Below, piece by piece: positions 22,441 through 33,249 of a stretch of DNA of 64,000 bases; the stretch's first letter is position 1; every line of letters starts with the position of its first letter. Source of the stretch: Mytilus galloprovincialis (taxonomy: Eukaryota; Mollusca; Bivalvia; Mytilida; Mytilidae). The stretch lies in contig NC_134849.1 in NCBI RefSeq assembly GCF_965363235.1, forward strand, positions 52,584,122 to 52,648,121, in the 5' to 3' direction. The notes under the pieces were generated by a model, which saw only the letters and a list, made by a program, of their open reading frames with translations, did no database searches and was not told where the DNA came from. Made by a program: the position numbers and the translations under genes.

Positions 22441-23024
22441 TCCATATTTACATGTAATATTGTCGAAAAACATAAAACCTGTTTGTTCTCGTTCCGAAAC
22501 TGGAGAAATCTCGTCTAGCCTCTATTTTTGTCCGGTTGTTTTACAAATGATTATTAATATATTTAAAGATTAAAACAATCAGAAAATCAAATACGAACAA
22601 TTTTATAAATTCAAGAATAATTGACTTTAACCATTGTTTCCGAAATATAAGACTCACAAAGATTGGAGTTTAAAAAAAAAATGCAATTGAAATCAATTGA
22701 ATGAACCAGGTTTAATTGTTCCTTTACAAAATATTTGACAGTTCAATTACCTGGTATTGTAATTTCAAAAAGGGGACAGGAAGTTTTAAAAACAACCTGT
22801 GTTTTGTCCCAGTAAAATTCCTCTTTGGTGATTTTCGCAAGGCAGATATTTTCTTGATACTTGATTCTGTTCGTAGCTTGGCAAAGAGTAAGGTGTTACC
22901 AGGTCCATATTTCCCTTTTATTGATTAGTATATACCCATCATGAGAAACATATGACTGTATATCTACCTGATCGGCAGATCAAAACGGATCCCTTTAGAA
23001 AAAAGGAGCTGGATAGATACAAGA

Positions 23025-23300
23025 ATATGTGGTATGAGTGCCAGTGAGACAACTCTCCATCCATGTCCCATTTTGTAAAAGTAAGTCATTATAAATCAAA
23101 TTACGGTCTTCAACACGGAGCATTCACTTTGGCTCACACCAAACAGTAAGCTATAAAGGGCCCAAAAATAACCAATTTAAAATCATTCAAACAGAAAAAC
23201 CAAACTGTCAAATCTTATAAAAACGAGAAACGAGCAATTATCAACAACATCAACAACCACTAGAACCAGGTTCCTGACTTAGGACAGGTGCAAACAAATG
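23025..23300 (-). repeat. Mussel dispersed repeat M1, long copy
   Basis: It starts AGAATATGTGGTATGAGTGC and includes GAGACAACTCTCCATCC, GGTCTTCAACACGGAGCA, TATAAAGGGCCC, AACAACCACTAGAACCAGGT and CCTGACTTAGGACAGGTGCA. It therefore covers both the M1 tail and the shared GTCCCAAGTCAGGAGCC module in complement. Confidence 0.75.
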
Positions 23301-23934
23301 CAGAGAGTTTAAACGTTTTAATATGTTTCAATTGTCATTCTAACATGAAACAACAGTGTAACATCACAACATAGAAAGACAAACTTTAAAATATCAATTG
23401 AAATGGCTTAACTCAATTAACACAACCAAATGAACAGATATAAAACACACTGAACGAATAACATGACACAATGTAAATACAAAATCAATAAACTAAAATA
23501 AAATAAGTGGTGAGATGTTAAAAAATTTAAGAAAAAACAACCATAACCCGGAACGAAATACCACCGAATGGAATAATGTACACAGGTTAATGAAAATAAG
23601 TGTGTTGTAAGGTAGCCAGTTAAGGAGAACGGAAATATTGTTTTTTAAATAAATACTTTTGTTTGTTTTATAGTCATACCAAAAACTTGTCAAAGCTGGT
23701 ATATATTAAAAATAGAGATGAAGTATTACAATAGGTAAGTAAACATTAATTTAATAACAAAAGTATAAACAAATTTAAAGCTTAAAATGACAAAAAAAAC
23801 AACAATAAATGAATGAAGATACTGCATGACTTTATTTTGTTCATAACTGTTTTTCTTGTCAAAGGGACTGAATACCCCTTCTTCGTTTTCAAAAAATCAT
23901 TAACAGAATCAGTAGAAAAAAATAAGGATATGTG

Positions 23935-24110
23935 ATTTTATTGCCAATTTACGAAAAACAAATTTTGACAGACATGAACATGAACGAACGACAACTATTG
24001 AACAACAGGCCCCTAACTTGGAACAGGCACATATTATATAATGATGAAAGAATAAATTGGCTCAAACCATCCCACTAACCTGTGACACTGGTGTAACAGT
24101 ACAACATAAG
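23935..24110 (-). repeat. Mussel dispersed repeat M1, internally deleted
   Basis: A degraded head (AAGGATATGTGATTTTATTG) runs directly into ACGAACGACAACTATTGAAC, GGCCCCTAACTTGGAACAGG and a TGACACTGGTGTAACAGTAC block. The central GGCCTTCAACAATG part is missing. Confidence 0.6.
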
Positions 24111-24242
24111 AAAAAAAATTAAAAATCGATTGAAAACGGCTTTAGGTGGCTCGATGGTACAACAAAATAGCATTAGCTGTCAAATTCATTAGAGATGTGT
24201 TTTAGCTTTTATAAACAGAATTGAAACAAATTTGCTGCTTAA

Positions 24243-24515
24243 GGTGGTACCCAACACTTTAACTAAAATTAATTTGGCTCGTTTAATTTTCATAAAATTT
24301 TGTCAAATTATTTACTTTAACCCTTTAACAAAACTATAAAAATTTCAAAAATTTTGAACCAACCGTTTTGTCAGAAAAATTACACTGGCTATATAGCAGT
24401 TTGACAAACACTAATTTTGATCATTGAGAAGCTTAATATTTCCTTTACAACACAACGTAATTAAAACGTTAAGCTGACTTTACAGAGTTATCTCCCTGTA
24501 GTGTTAGGTACCACC
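24243..24515. mobile_element. TTAA-flanked MITE, 273 bp, intact copy
   Basis: The termini are GGTGGTACCCAACACT and AGTGTTAGGTACCACC, with TTAA immediately outside each (24239-24242; 24516-24519). There is no coding capacity. An AGAGTTATCTCCCTG stretch lies near the right end. A second copy in opposite orientation (55465-58277) is split by later insertions. The TTAA target suggests mobilisation by a piggyBac-type transposase. Confidence 0.85.
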
Positions 24516-25953
24516 TTAAAGCGAATGGATAGTTTACTACTAGTAATTCAAAATCTTTAATGATTGAATAAAACAAAATCATTTGTTTTCATGTCTCGTA
24601 GATAATGCTCCTTTGGTCTTAATAAGTTCCTGTTTACTCTTTTCTCTTCAAATTTGTTACATTCAGTTCTGTATCTTTTTGTTTTGGAAATTTCAAACTG
24701 GTTTGTTCTTGTCAGGACTAACCAACATAATTAATGAGAAGGTGATACATGTGAGACCAAACTGTTTATGAAGCCTTGATAGTTTTTGCTATTTACTAAC
24801 CAATGTATTGATCATATGTTCATACTTCATTAATTATAGTATTTACACAATTATAGTTCAAGGTAATTTTTAAGGTCAGTATAATTTGTATTGCTTTGTT
24901 TTCAAAATTTAAGACAGTATGTGCATTATATTACATTGTTGACAAATAAAAAGAATATTGTTGACGAGTTATATTTAAAATTGTGCTTGTAGACAAAAAC
25001 ATTAGGTATTAAGTGTTGTTATCGGTTGGTTGGGTAGTTGTGGGACATGCATATGGTATGTTAAAAGTTTAAATTGAATTTTAGAACACATATAGTATTA
25101 CTGTAACCTCTCCTGTGGAGGAAAAAAGAAATGCATCAAGACATTGTGTATGATAACTTCATAAGTGCATCCCAAAACACCATTTGTATATAACTTAAGA
25201 GGCTTTTATGTTGAAATCGATTTAACGATTGTTTCTTTTTACCATGGGGGTAAAGGATATAATGTTTACCCTTTTCCCTTTAAATTTGTTACACTGTAAA
25301 AATTATATTATTTATACTTTTGTGTTTTCTGATGCAATGTCTCAATTAAAAATTATCAGATGATGATAAGAATTAAACTGTGTGTAAAAACTTGGTAATT
25401 ATTGCTAACCAATTTATCAATCGTATGTTCGCACTTCATTAATTATAGTATATACCAAATAAAGTTCAAGGTATAACTAAAGGTCAGTATTGTCTTTACA
25501 CACTGATTCATGTGGGAATAATATATTAAACAATATTTGACAAACTGCTGACTAGTTAAATTTTGACTTGTTTAACATTGATTTCTGTAAATATTAAAGA
25601 TGTAATGTCCAATAGGAACTCCTTTTACAGACGGAACGGTGTCACCTGTACTATAAAGCTTCGTTACCAATCATATCCTGGATTTGACAATTCATATGCA
25701 CACGTAATAATTGCAAAGGTCAAATCATAGGGTTATGTGTCATTTTACAATTCAACGTGTATATGCCATGAATTTCTATGAGTTTAAATTATACTAAAAT
25801 TATAACCACTGCTAAAGTTTCAAAGTTGTGTCTCTATGATAAGTAACATGGATCATGTAAGGGGACTAGTAGGTTTACAAAACAAAAATATTAATTGATA
25901 TCATATCTCCCCAAAAGATTCATCGTCATTAACAAATGCGACCAATATTATTA

Positions 25954-26041
25954 GTTACATAGTGTGCTAGTGACCTAATACGGTAAATATGAGGACAGTA
26001 AATTTCATATGGGGTGAGAGCGTCACTAGCACACTAGGTAA
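25954..26041. repeat. Stem-loop with 21-bp arms
   Basis: The left arm GTTACATAGTGTGCTAGTGAC (25954-25974) has the complementary right arm GTCACTAGCACACTAGGTAAC (26021-26041), with one mismatch. The 46-bp loop contains GGTAAATATGAGGACAGTAA. It lies in the part of copy A that copy B lacks, so it may mark an inserted small element. Confidence 0.65.
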
Positions 26042-26307
26042 CAAATTTATCTTACCGACTATCTTACCTTGTGTTTAGACTTGTCACCCGGCTATCAAAA
26101 TGAGCAAGTCTTTATTACTGTTAGCAGTAAGAAACTTATTCCATTGATCCTACAAAAACAGATGCCAACAATAACAACTTGTTAGGTTTAAATGTTTTTT
26201 TACAAATTTATTTCAATCTTAATCATAATTTTGTTTGTTTGTGAAACTGTTAAGATTTTTTTTCTCAATACCTTTTTGTTTTTATAAAGGGACGTAACAC
26301 CACCACT

Positions 26308-26405
26308 AACCGTGTATGAAATAAGCCCCGCCCTCCTGCTAACCTAATATATAACCGTGTATGCAATAAGCCCCGCCTCCCTACTAACCAAATATAAAAT
26401 ATACA
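26308..26405 (+). repeat. Two-unit ~47-bp tandem repeat
   Basis: ACCGTGTATGAAATAAGCCC and ACCGTGTATGCAATAAGCCC each begin a unit continuing CGCC.TCC..CTAACC.AATATA. A third ACACGGT in complement follows. It is very small and G/C-richer than its surroundings. Confidence 0.5.
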
Positions 26406-26839
26406 CGGTCTCCTCGCTGACACTTTTAACCTATCATATTCCTAGAATTGAATAGGAGGTAAGATAAAGGTCGATATTGATATTGATATGTTTTGTAAAG
26501 CAGGATTGTAAGTTTTGTAAGCATTTCTTGTCCGTCCAGTTATTGAGATTATAAATAGCAGTGGTATACATGGGATAAGAGTTAACTGCAAATCTGCACG
26601 ACATGTATATGTGCCTGTTCAAAGTCAGAAAACCCTTGCGCCTTTTTTTTTTTTCGTTTTTTGTTCTTTAAATCTTAAAGATTTGTTTTTTATTTTATTT
26701 TAATTTGAAGTTAATGTCAATTTTGAATTCTTCTGCTTTTTCTGCTTCTTCTGATTCTTAAATTTACAACTTTTTCAAACTAGGGACGATTTTGAGCTAT
26801 TTAAGCTGAGAAAACAACAATCCCGTTTTTGTCATTTAA

Positions 26840-26975
26840 CTCTTCAACGGTTGCGGTTCTTGTACATCTTCGGATTTCAAATGTTTGGCTTTGAGCGTTC
26901 CTGGTGAATGTAAATCCAGAAAAGCGCTTCGAACGCATAGAATTACTTAAGGTGTTGTTTTCAATTTTTTTTTAT
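26840..26975 (+). repeat. Dispersed repeat M3 (GCGCTTCGGACGC family)
   Basis: Landmarks: TACATCTTCGGATTTCAAAT, TTTGGCTTTGAGCGTTCCTG, AATCCAGAAAAGCGCTTCGA and ACTTAAGGTGTTGTTTTCAA. Related copies are at 30290-30395, 50880-50942 and 51170-51305. Confidence 0.65.
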
Positions 26976-26999
26976 CCTTACGTTTTTAGAAATTTCATT

Positions 27000-28676
27000 C
27001 TATTTTTATGTTTTCTCATACAATGACTCTAATTGATAATTATCAGAGGATGATAAGAATCAAACTGTTTGTGAAGCTTTGGTAATTGTTGCTAGCCAAT
27101 TTCTCGATCGTTTGTTCACTGATTAATCATAATATATCAAATAAAGTTCAAGGTATAACTAAAGGTCAATGTAGTCTTTACACACTGGTCAATGGGTGAA
27201 TAATATATTAAACAATATTTGATTAACTGCTGACTAGTTAAATTTTGACTTGTTAAACATTGATGTTATATGTTGTATTTCTGTAAATATTGAAGATCCA
27301 ATGTCCAATAGGACCCCCTTTTACAGACAAAACGGTGCCACTTGTACTATAAAGCTTCGTTACCAATCATATCCTAGATTTGACATTTCATATGCACAAT
27401 TAATTATTGCAAAGGTCCAATCATAGGGTTTTGTGTCATAATTTCAACGTGTATATGCCATAAAGTTCTATGCGTTTAAATTATACTTGAATTATGTACT
27501 ACTGTTAAAGCTGTGTCTCTATAATAAGTAACATGGATCTTGTCACGGAACTTTTAGGTTAACAAGACAAAATATAAATTGATATCATATCTCCCCAAAA
27601 GAGTCAACGTCATCAACAAAACAAAATATCAATTGATATCTTATCTCCCCCAAAAGAGTAATCGTCATTAACAAAACACAATATCAATTGATATCATATC
27701 TCCCCGAAAAGTCAGCGTCATTAACAAAACAAAATATCAATTGATATCATATCTCCCCAAAAAGTCAGCGTCATTAACAAAACAAAATATCAATTGATAT
27801 CATATCTCCCAAAAAAAGTCAGCGTCAAAAATAAAAATTAAATATCAATTGATATCATATATCTCCAAAAGAGTTAACGTCAATAACTAAACACAATATC
27901 AATTGATATCATATCTCCTCGAAAAGTCAGCGTCATTAACAAAACAAAATATCAATTGATATCATATTTCCCCAAAAAAGTCAGCGTCATTAACAAAACA
28001 AAATATCAATTGATATCATATCTCCCCAAAAAGTCAGCGTCATCAACAAAACAAAATATCAATTTATATCATATCTCCCCAAAGGAGTCAGCGTAATTAA
28101 CAAAATTAAAATATATATTGCTATCATATCTCCCCAAAGGAGTCAGTGTCATTAACCAAACAAAGTATCAATTGATATCATATCTCCCCAAAAAAGTCAG
28201 CGTCTATAACAAAACAAAATATTAATTGATATCATATCTCCCCAAAAGAGTCAGCGTCATCAAAAAAAGAAAATACTAATTGATATCATATCTCCCCAAA
28301 AGAGTCAGCGTCATTAAAAAAAACAAAATATCAATTGGTATCATATTTTCCCAAAAGAGTCAGCATCATTAACAAAACAAAATATCAATTGATGTTATAT
28401 CTCCCCAAAGGAGTCAGCATAATTAACATAACAAAATATCAATTGGTATCATATTTCCCAAAAAGAGTCAATGTCATTAACATATGCGACCTATATAGGT
28501 CCATTTGGAAAGCTGTATATGTTTCGTAAAGCAGGATGGTATGTTCTTGTGAGCATTTCTTGTCTGTCCAGTTATTGAGATAATAAATGGCAGAGGTATA
28601 TATGGTATAAGAGTTAACTGACAAACATTGACTCCACGACATGTACATGTGCCTGTTTAAAGTTAGGAAACCCTTG

Positions 28677-28708
<32 letters not shown>

Positions 28709-28870
28709 CGGTTTTTTTTTCTTTTAATCTTTAAAATTTGTTTTTTTATTTTAATTTGCGGTTAATGCATATTTTAAATACTTCTGCTTCTTCTCCTTCT
28801 TACATTTACAAATTTTTCAAACTAGGGACGATATTGAGCTATCAAAGCTGAAAAAACAACAATCCCGGAT
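27000..28870 (+). repeat. Segmental duplication, copy B
   Basis: This is the partner of copy A in the same orientation, directly following it. Its left part matches 25326-25900 with moderate divergence. In the middle the single satellite unit of copy A is replaced by the 27570-28490 array. Its right part matches 26450-26830, including the long T run and the AAACTAGGGACGAT phrase. Confidence 0.8.
27570..28490 (+). repeat. 54-bp satellite, about 17 units
   Basis: The unit is roughly AACAAAACAAAATATCAATT + GATATCATATCTCCCCAAAA + GAGTCAGCGTCATT. Successive AATTGATATC positions at 27631, 27686, 27739, 27792, 27847, 27901, 27954 and 28008 give periods of 53-55 bp. Every unit centres on a palindrome, ATATCAATTGATAT, or a variant. 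Open frames across it are by-products. Confidence 0.93.
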
Positions 28871-28874
28871 TTGT

Positions 28875-30270
28875 TATTTTTTTCAATCTATTTATGAATT
28901 TCGAACAGCGGCATTCTTCTGTTGCCTTTATTTATATATTGTCGAAGACTGCATGTTGATCTTTATTCTGTTTGTCGTTTGGTTGCTGTCTCGGTGATTT
29001 TACAAAGCAGGCTTAATTTCTATTTCACATTAATATAAATTCAATCTATAGACAGCAACTTCAGTTCATGTTTAGTTTGAATCTTTGAGACAAATCTCGA
29101 AACAACAGTTTTAAGAAAGCATATTTATGAGTGCACTTAATTGTGCAATATATTTGCATATTACTCGCAGGTAAGCAAAAGGTTTCCTAAAATAAAGACA
29201 GAACCAAACTAAATCGGACACTAGTTCTATCACGATAGAAACCGAAACCTAAAGAGCTATTAATTAATATCAAGTTGATAAAAATTATGGTTAATCATAA
29301 TTTATTATTATTCCTCCTTTTTACAATATAGTTTGTTTGGCGAATACTATTCAAATATTTTTCAAAACCGAAGAAATATTAACTGCTGCTTTAATCGGTT
29401 TGAGTAAATTATTATTTGCATTCAATTTAGGAACAAATATAAACCTGTTTGCATCTTTTCCTATTTGAGGCTAATGCATCATAATATTGGGATAGACATA
29501 GAAAGAAACATTAAGAATTTAATTAAAGTGTCACCACTGGTATAACATAAATCTTGAATGCACATACACTGGTGGTAAGCGGATAGTCGTAACTAAAAGT
29601 TACGGCCATCCGGAGTTGGGAGACAACTATGGGGATAAGTTTTTCTTTTCCGGTTTTCGTGCAGTTAAAGGTTCATTTGAGCTAAACCGCTTGTCTCATT
29701 TACACTTATCGTGAGTGCGTTGATATCGAAATCAAATTTGATAGATGAAATCATTCCAGAGTTCGTAAAATAGTCATGCAAAAATTCGAGCATGATGTTC
29801 GTAACTTTAAATGTGCGATGGTCGTAAATACTATTTTGGACGATAGTCGTAACCGACAAAAGATGGTCGCAACTTTGAAAGATGACCATAACTCTAGTAT
29901 TTAGACACACTTTATTTAGGTATTTTAGAAGTAAAAGTAATCACCTCAGATGTCATATATGATTTGCTACAAACAATATAATTTGTTACTCTGATAATGG
30001 TATGGAAAAATAAAGCTAAAGAATTATTAAACATACACAGTTCTGATGTTTTCCAAACGCTCATCATTAAGGAGCAACAGTTAAAACTTATCAACTCGCA
30101 TTAAGCCAAAAAGTATGTTAGGGTTGAGAATCAATAAATCTTTTACTGTACGTTAAGGCATAAAATTATTAAATGCACGTGTATTCCCTCATATTTGTTT
30201 GTAGGTTTTTTTTATTATCTGCAATCATGTCGGCAGATGAAATTATTGAACGTACAATTCTGAACAATCA
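28875..30270. other. No supported gene
   Basis: There is a short patch with repeated GTCGTAAC-like words (about 29585-29890: GGATAGTCGTAACTAAAAGT, GATAGTCGTAACCGAC, GATGGTCGCAACTTTG, GATGACCATAACTC). This looks like a diverged short tandem repeat. The minus-strand frames across it have no other support. Confidence 0.35.
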
Positions 30271-30289
30271 TCTTTAACTTTTAATCAGC

Positions 30290-30395
30290 TATTGCTGTTC
30301 TTATGAACTATTGGCCTTCAAATACTCGGCTTTTGGTCATTCATGAGGAAATTAAATCCACAAATGCACTTCGGAGTCCTGGATTTTTTAACGTG
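30290..30395 (+). repeat. Dispersed repeat M3, diverged copy
   Basis: TTCAAATACTCGGCTTTTGG, CATTCATGAGGAAATTAAAT and CACTTCGGAGTCCTGG, then AACGTGTTATCTTC, parallel the M3 landmarks. It lies just upstream of the reverse-transcriptase fragment and may mark that element's neighbour or its 5' truncation point. Confidence 0.45.
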
Positions 30396-30538
30396 TTATC
30401 TTCATTTTTCATCGATTACTTAACGATCATATATAGCGGTATATCATTGATAGTAGTTCCAAGTATTGGTTCGGAATGAAAACTGATCCATGTTGTCGCA
30501 ATGAACATTGTTCTTTCACTAAATAATTTGGTGACTTT

Positions 30539-30964
30539 ATGGAACGCATCTATCCCATCGAACTAGATATAAAGGATACTAAAGATACCGTTAAGTCGGT
30601 CTCATATCTTGACTTACATATAGAAATTGACAATGAGAGTCGGTTGAAAACAAAACTTTACGACAAAAGAGATGATTTCAGCTTTCCAATTGTGAACTTT
30701 CCATTTCTAAGTAGCAAAATTCCAGAAGAACCTGCATACGTGGTATATATCTCCCAATTGATACGATATTCCCGTGCTTGCATTTCCTATCATGATTTTC
30801 TTGATAGAGGGTTGCTGCTCACAAGGAAGCTATTAAACCAAGAGTTCCAAATGGTGAAGTTGAAATCATCCCTACGTAAATTTTACGGACGCCATCACGA
30901 GTTGGTTAACCGTTATGGAATAACCGTTTCACAAATGATATCGGATATGTTCCTTATGTCGTAA
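30539..30964 (+). pseudogene. C-terminal fragment of a Penelope-like reverse transcriptase polyprotein
   Basis: The 141-codon frame starts MERIYPIELDIKDT and contains SYLDLHIEIDNES, KLYDKRDDFSFPIVNFPF, YISQLIRYSRACISYHDF and KSSLRKFYGRHHELVNRYG. This is a very common protein tail in bivalve genomes, belonging to a reverse-transcriptase-encoding element that I take to be Penelope-like; a LINE cannot be excluded. The catalytic part of the polymerase is not in the window, so this is a 5'-truncated relic. It is followed by the matching 3' region at 30965-31345. Confidence 0.75.
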
Positions 30965-31345
30965 CTACAATCCCATTCCCTGTCATGAATGTGGCCTACC
31001 GAATTAGAGTATTTATCGGATTTTTTATCACATAAGCAACACGATGGGTGCCACATGTGTAGCAGGATCTGCTTACCCTCCCGGAGAACCTGAGAACACC
31101 CCTAGTTTTTGGTGGGGTTCGTGTTGTTTATTCTTTAGTTTTGTATGTTCTGTCATGTATACTATTGTTTGTTTGTTTGTCCTTTTCATTTTTAGCCATG
31201 GCGTTGTCAGTTCATTTTCGATTTATGAGTTTGACTGTCCCTTCGGTATCTTTCATCCCTCTTTTGTATTAACCTCGAAAGTAGGAATGTTGTTGATATG
31301 TTACAGTATCTTACACTGCTACACGCGGTGAATTTAAAAGTAAAA
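30965..31345 (+). mobile_element. 3' untranslated region of the Penelope-like element
   Basis: After the reverse-transcriptase tail come GATGGGTGCCACATGTGTAG, CAGGATCTGCTTACCCTCCC, GGAGAACCTGAGAACACCCC, TTTTGGTGGGGTTCGTGTTG and GAGTTTGACTGTCCCTTCGG plus ATCTTTCATCCCTCTTTT. I recognise this as the standard 3' trailer of the same element in mussels. The 95-codon frame across it is not a real gene. Confidence 0.7.
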
Positions 31346-31349
31346 TAAA

Positions 31350-32415
31350 CTATGTTTTTGTAGCCAGGTTTAAGCTTGTAGCCAGGATAATATTACAAGG
31401 ACTTAGGTAGAACTAAATGTACTGTATGTTATATGTTTAATCGTATGAATGGCCACAAGCTACTCATGTACTTTGTTATTGGACATAACTGTGCACCTTA
31501 TAATCAGCTTGGTGTTTGATTTCACCAAACAACAATATGACTTCTAAAAATCGAGGCTAAAAATAGAGCATATGATCTTTAACTCAGGTACGGACCTGCG
31601 AATTCACGGGTGTGATCTAGTCTCGATAACAACCGTCATAACCTATCAATATTTTTAGCTTATTTTGACTCCTTACTAATGCTCTTTCAACTTAATGTAT
31701 CAATCTTAAATAGTTGATTTAAAAAAAATTCCACCTTTTAGGTATATCCGTAAAAACATTTTAAGAAGTTTATCTTTTCAATAGATGCAAAATCTAAAAT
31801 AGAAAAAAAACAGGATACTGTTATTTCGTGTAATGTCCAATTTATTAAAAAATGTCTTTTCTTAAAATCATTTATTTTGTAATTGAAAAATGCTTTTTAT
31901 TTCTAATTTAGAATTATCAGAACCAGAGCTGTGTTTCTTGCTTTGAAATACGTTCTCCACTTTTGAGAAATTGACTTTGATTATGAATTTAACCGTTTAC
32001 GTTAATTCAACTATTTGCCTCTTGGTTAATTTTATACCTTATATTTTCATTATATATGACTGTTCATTTCATTTTGTATTGTTTCGTTTGATTCTTTCCA
32101 ATTTTCATCCGTTTCGTACTTTATAGGTACCCTTCTCTTCCCCCCTTTTATTTTTTTTTATTTGATGAAAACAACTTCACAAATATATAATATAATATAG
32201 TCATATAACAAAAGACACGTTTAAACTCTTGACTTGCAATGTTCGGTCCAAAAAATTTAGAAGATTTAGAATTTTAAATCAAACTTTAATCAAAATTCCT
32301 CCAAAACTAACATTTAAAAACTTTTAAAAATTTTGAATTGATAAGTGTTACATTGATTATAATTGCTTTATTATACGTTGTATGCAAAGATAAAACAAAA
32401 TCTTCAGAAATACGT
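31350..32415. other. AT-rich, nothing recognised
   Basis: No exon, repeat end or RNA gene is seen. There are T/A runs and short frames only. Confidence 0.35.
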
Positions 32416-32419
32416 TTTT

Positions 32420-32478
32420 TTCTATTGTCGGGTTGTTGTCTCTTTGGCATATTCCCCATTTCCATTCTCAATTTTATC
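32420..32478 (+). repeat. Mussel dispersed repeat M2, 3' tail
   Basis: TTGTCGGGTTGTTGTCTCTT and GGCATATTCCCCATTTCC then ATTCTCAATTTTATC are the M2 tail. It shows that the palindrome array 200 bp downstream lies in genuine mussel DNA. Confidence 0.75.
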
Positions 32479-32672
32479 ATAATATATATGCATATAATAA
32501 AAGACAATGTTTATAAACAGACTCTATTTTAAAAGAGTAAAATCCATTTTATTCCTTTTTCTAATCTTTTTCAATGTTAACCATAATTGAATGCAAATTT
32601 CATAAAGAAACACACCTTTTTTACAATATTCCATGTTTTTATTCTTAAAACTGATAAAATTTACATTTAATG

Positions 32673-33116
32673 TTCAGGAAATTTCCGAAAATATATGAAA
32701 GTTTCAAAATATTTGTAGTTAAGCTGTATGTGACAACTATTTTTTCGGGAAATATCCCGAAATCATTTTCAACATTATTATTTATAACATATATGTTGGC
32801 AGAGCGTTTCAACAAAAATATCTGAAACACATTTCGGGAAATATCCCGACAAAAATGAACCTACTACAAAATATGCACACAGAGTCTTCAAATATTTCGG
32901 GATTTGTCCCGAAAATTCAAGTGTATATGCTAGACATAACGACTAATAATTTCTTTTCACATTTCGGGAAAAATCCCGAAAAATATAAATCTAATATCAG
33001 GCACTCACTTGTTACATAGATTTTTGTTACCCATTTCGGGAAAAATCCCGAAATAAAATCTACAAGCAGAAATAATGCATTTTGATTTCTGAAACATATT
33101 TGGGAAAAATCCCAAA
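32673..33116. repeat. Array of seven spaced 20-bp palindromes (TTTCGGGA/TCCCGAAA)
   Basis: Palindromes start at 32673, 32743, 32832, 32895, 32962, 33034 and 33099. The type form is TTTCGGGAAATATCCCGAAA, with 8-bp arms around a 4-bp centre (AATA, AATA, TTTG, AAAA, AAAA). The first (TTCAGGAAATTTCCGAAA) and last (TTTGGGAAAAATCCCAAA) copies are decayed. The intervals are 43-69 bp and look unrelated, apart from a CACA/ACATA-like trace before some palindromes and a weak likeness between the fifth and sixth. No cas-like gene is present and the DNA is eukaryotic, so I do not call it CRISPR. Each palindrome also reads as TTCnnGAAnnnTCnnGAA, close to a heat-shock element. It may be a binding-site cluster, or a satellite of which only the palindrome is conserved. 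Confidence 0.85.
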
Positions 33117-33189
33117 AAAACAAAATGTTTAAGATTTTACAACACAAAATGTTGATACATCTAAAAAAAGTTTTTACATAAATTTATTT

Positions 33190-33245
33190 TTTTAAATTTT
33201 GATTCATAAAAATTTTGATTCATAAAAATTTTGATTCATAAAAAA
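33190..33245 (+). repeat. 16-bp tandem repeat, three units
   Basis: AAAAATTTTGATTCAT is repeated three times head to tail just right of the palindrome array. Confidence 0.85.
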
Positions 33246-33249
33246 TATG

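Larger units (their letters stand above)
24737..26830 (+). repeat. Segmental duplication, copy A
   Basis: Blocks at 25326-25942 reappear at about 27012-27610, and 26450-26760 reappears at about 28500-28830. Shared phrases include AATATATTAAACAATATTTG, CTTCGTTACCAATCATATCC, TTTTGACTTGTT, AAAGCAGGAT, GTCCAGTTATTGAGAT and ATAAGAGTTAACTG. The start of the unit is echoed a third time at 24737-24890. Copy A has only one unit of the 54-bp satellite (about 25880-25935) but carries about 500 bp (25945-26450) absent from copy B. Confidence 0.8.

Noticed and set aside
31044-31331. 95-codon protein with Cys/Phe-rich sequence
   Set aside because: It lies in the recognised 3' trailer of the Penelope-like element.
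32673-33116. True CRISPR array
   Set aside because: The DNA is eukaryotic (spliced gene, mussel repeats on both sides), there is no cas gene or leader, repeats are only 18-20 bp and intervals vary from 43 to 69 bp. It is reported as a palindrome array instead.
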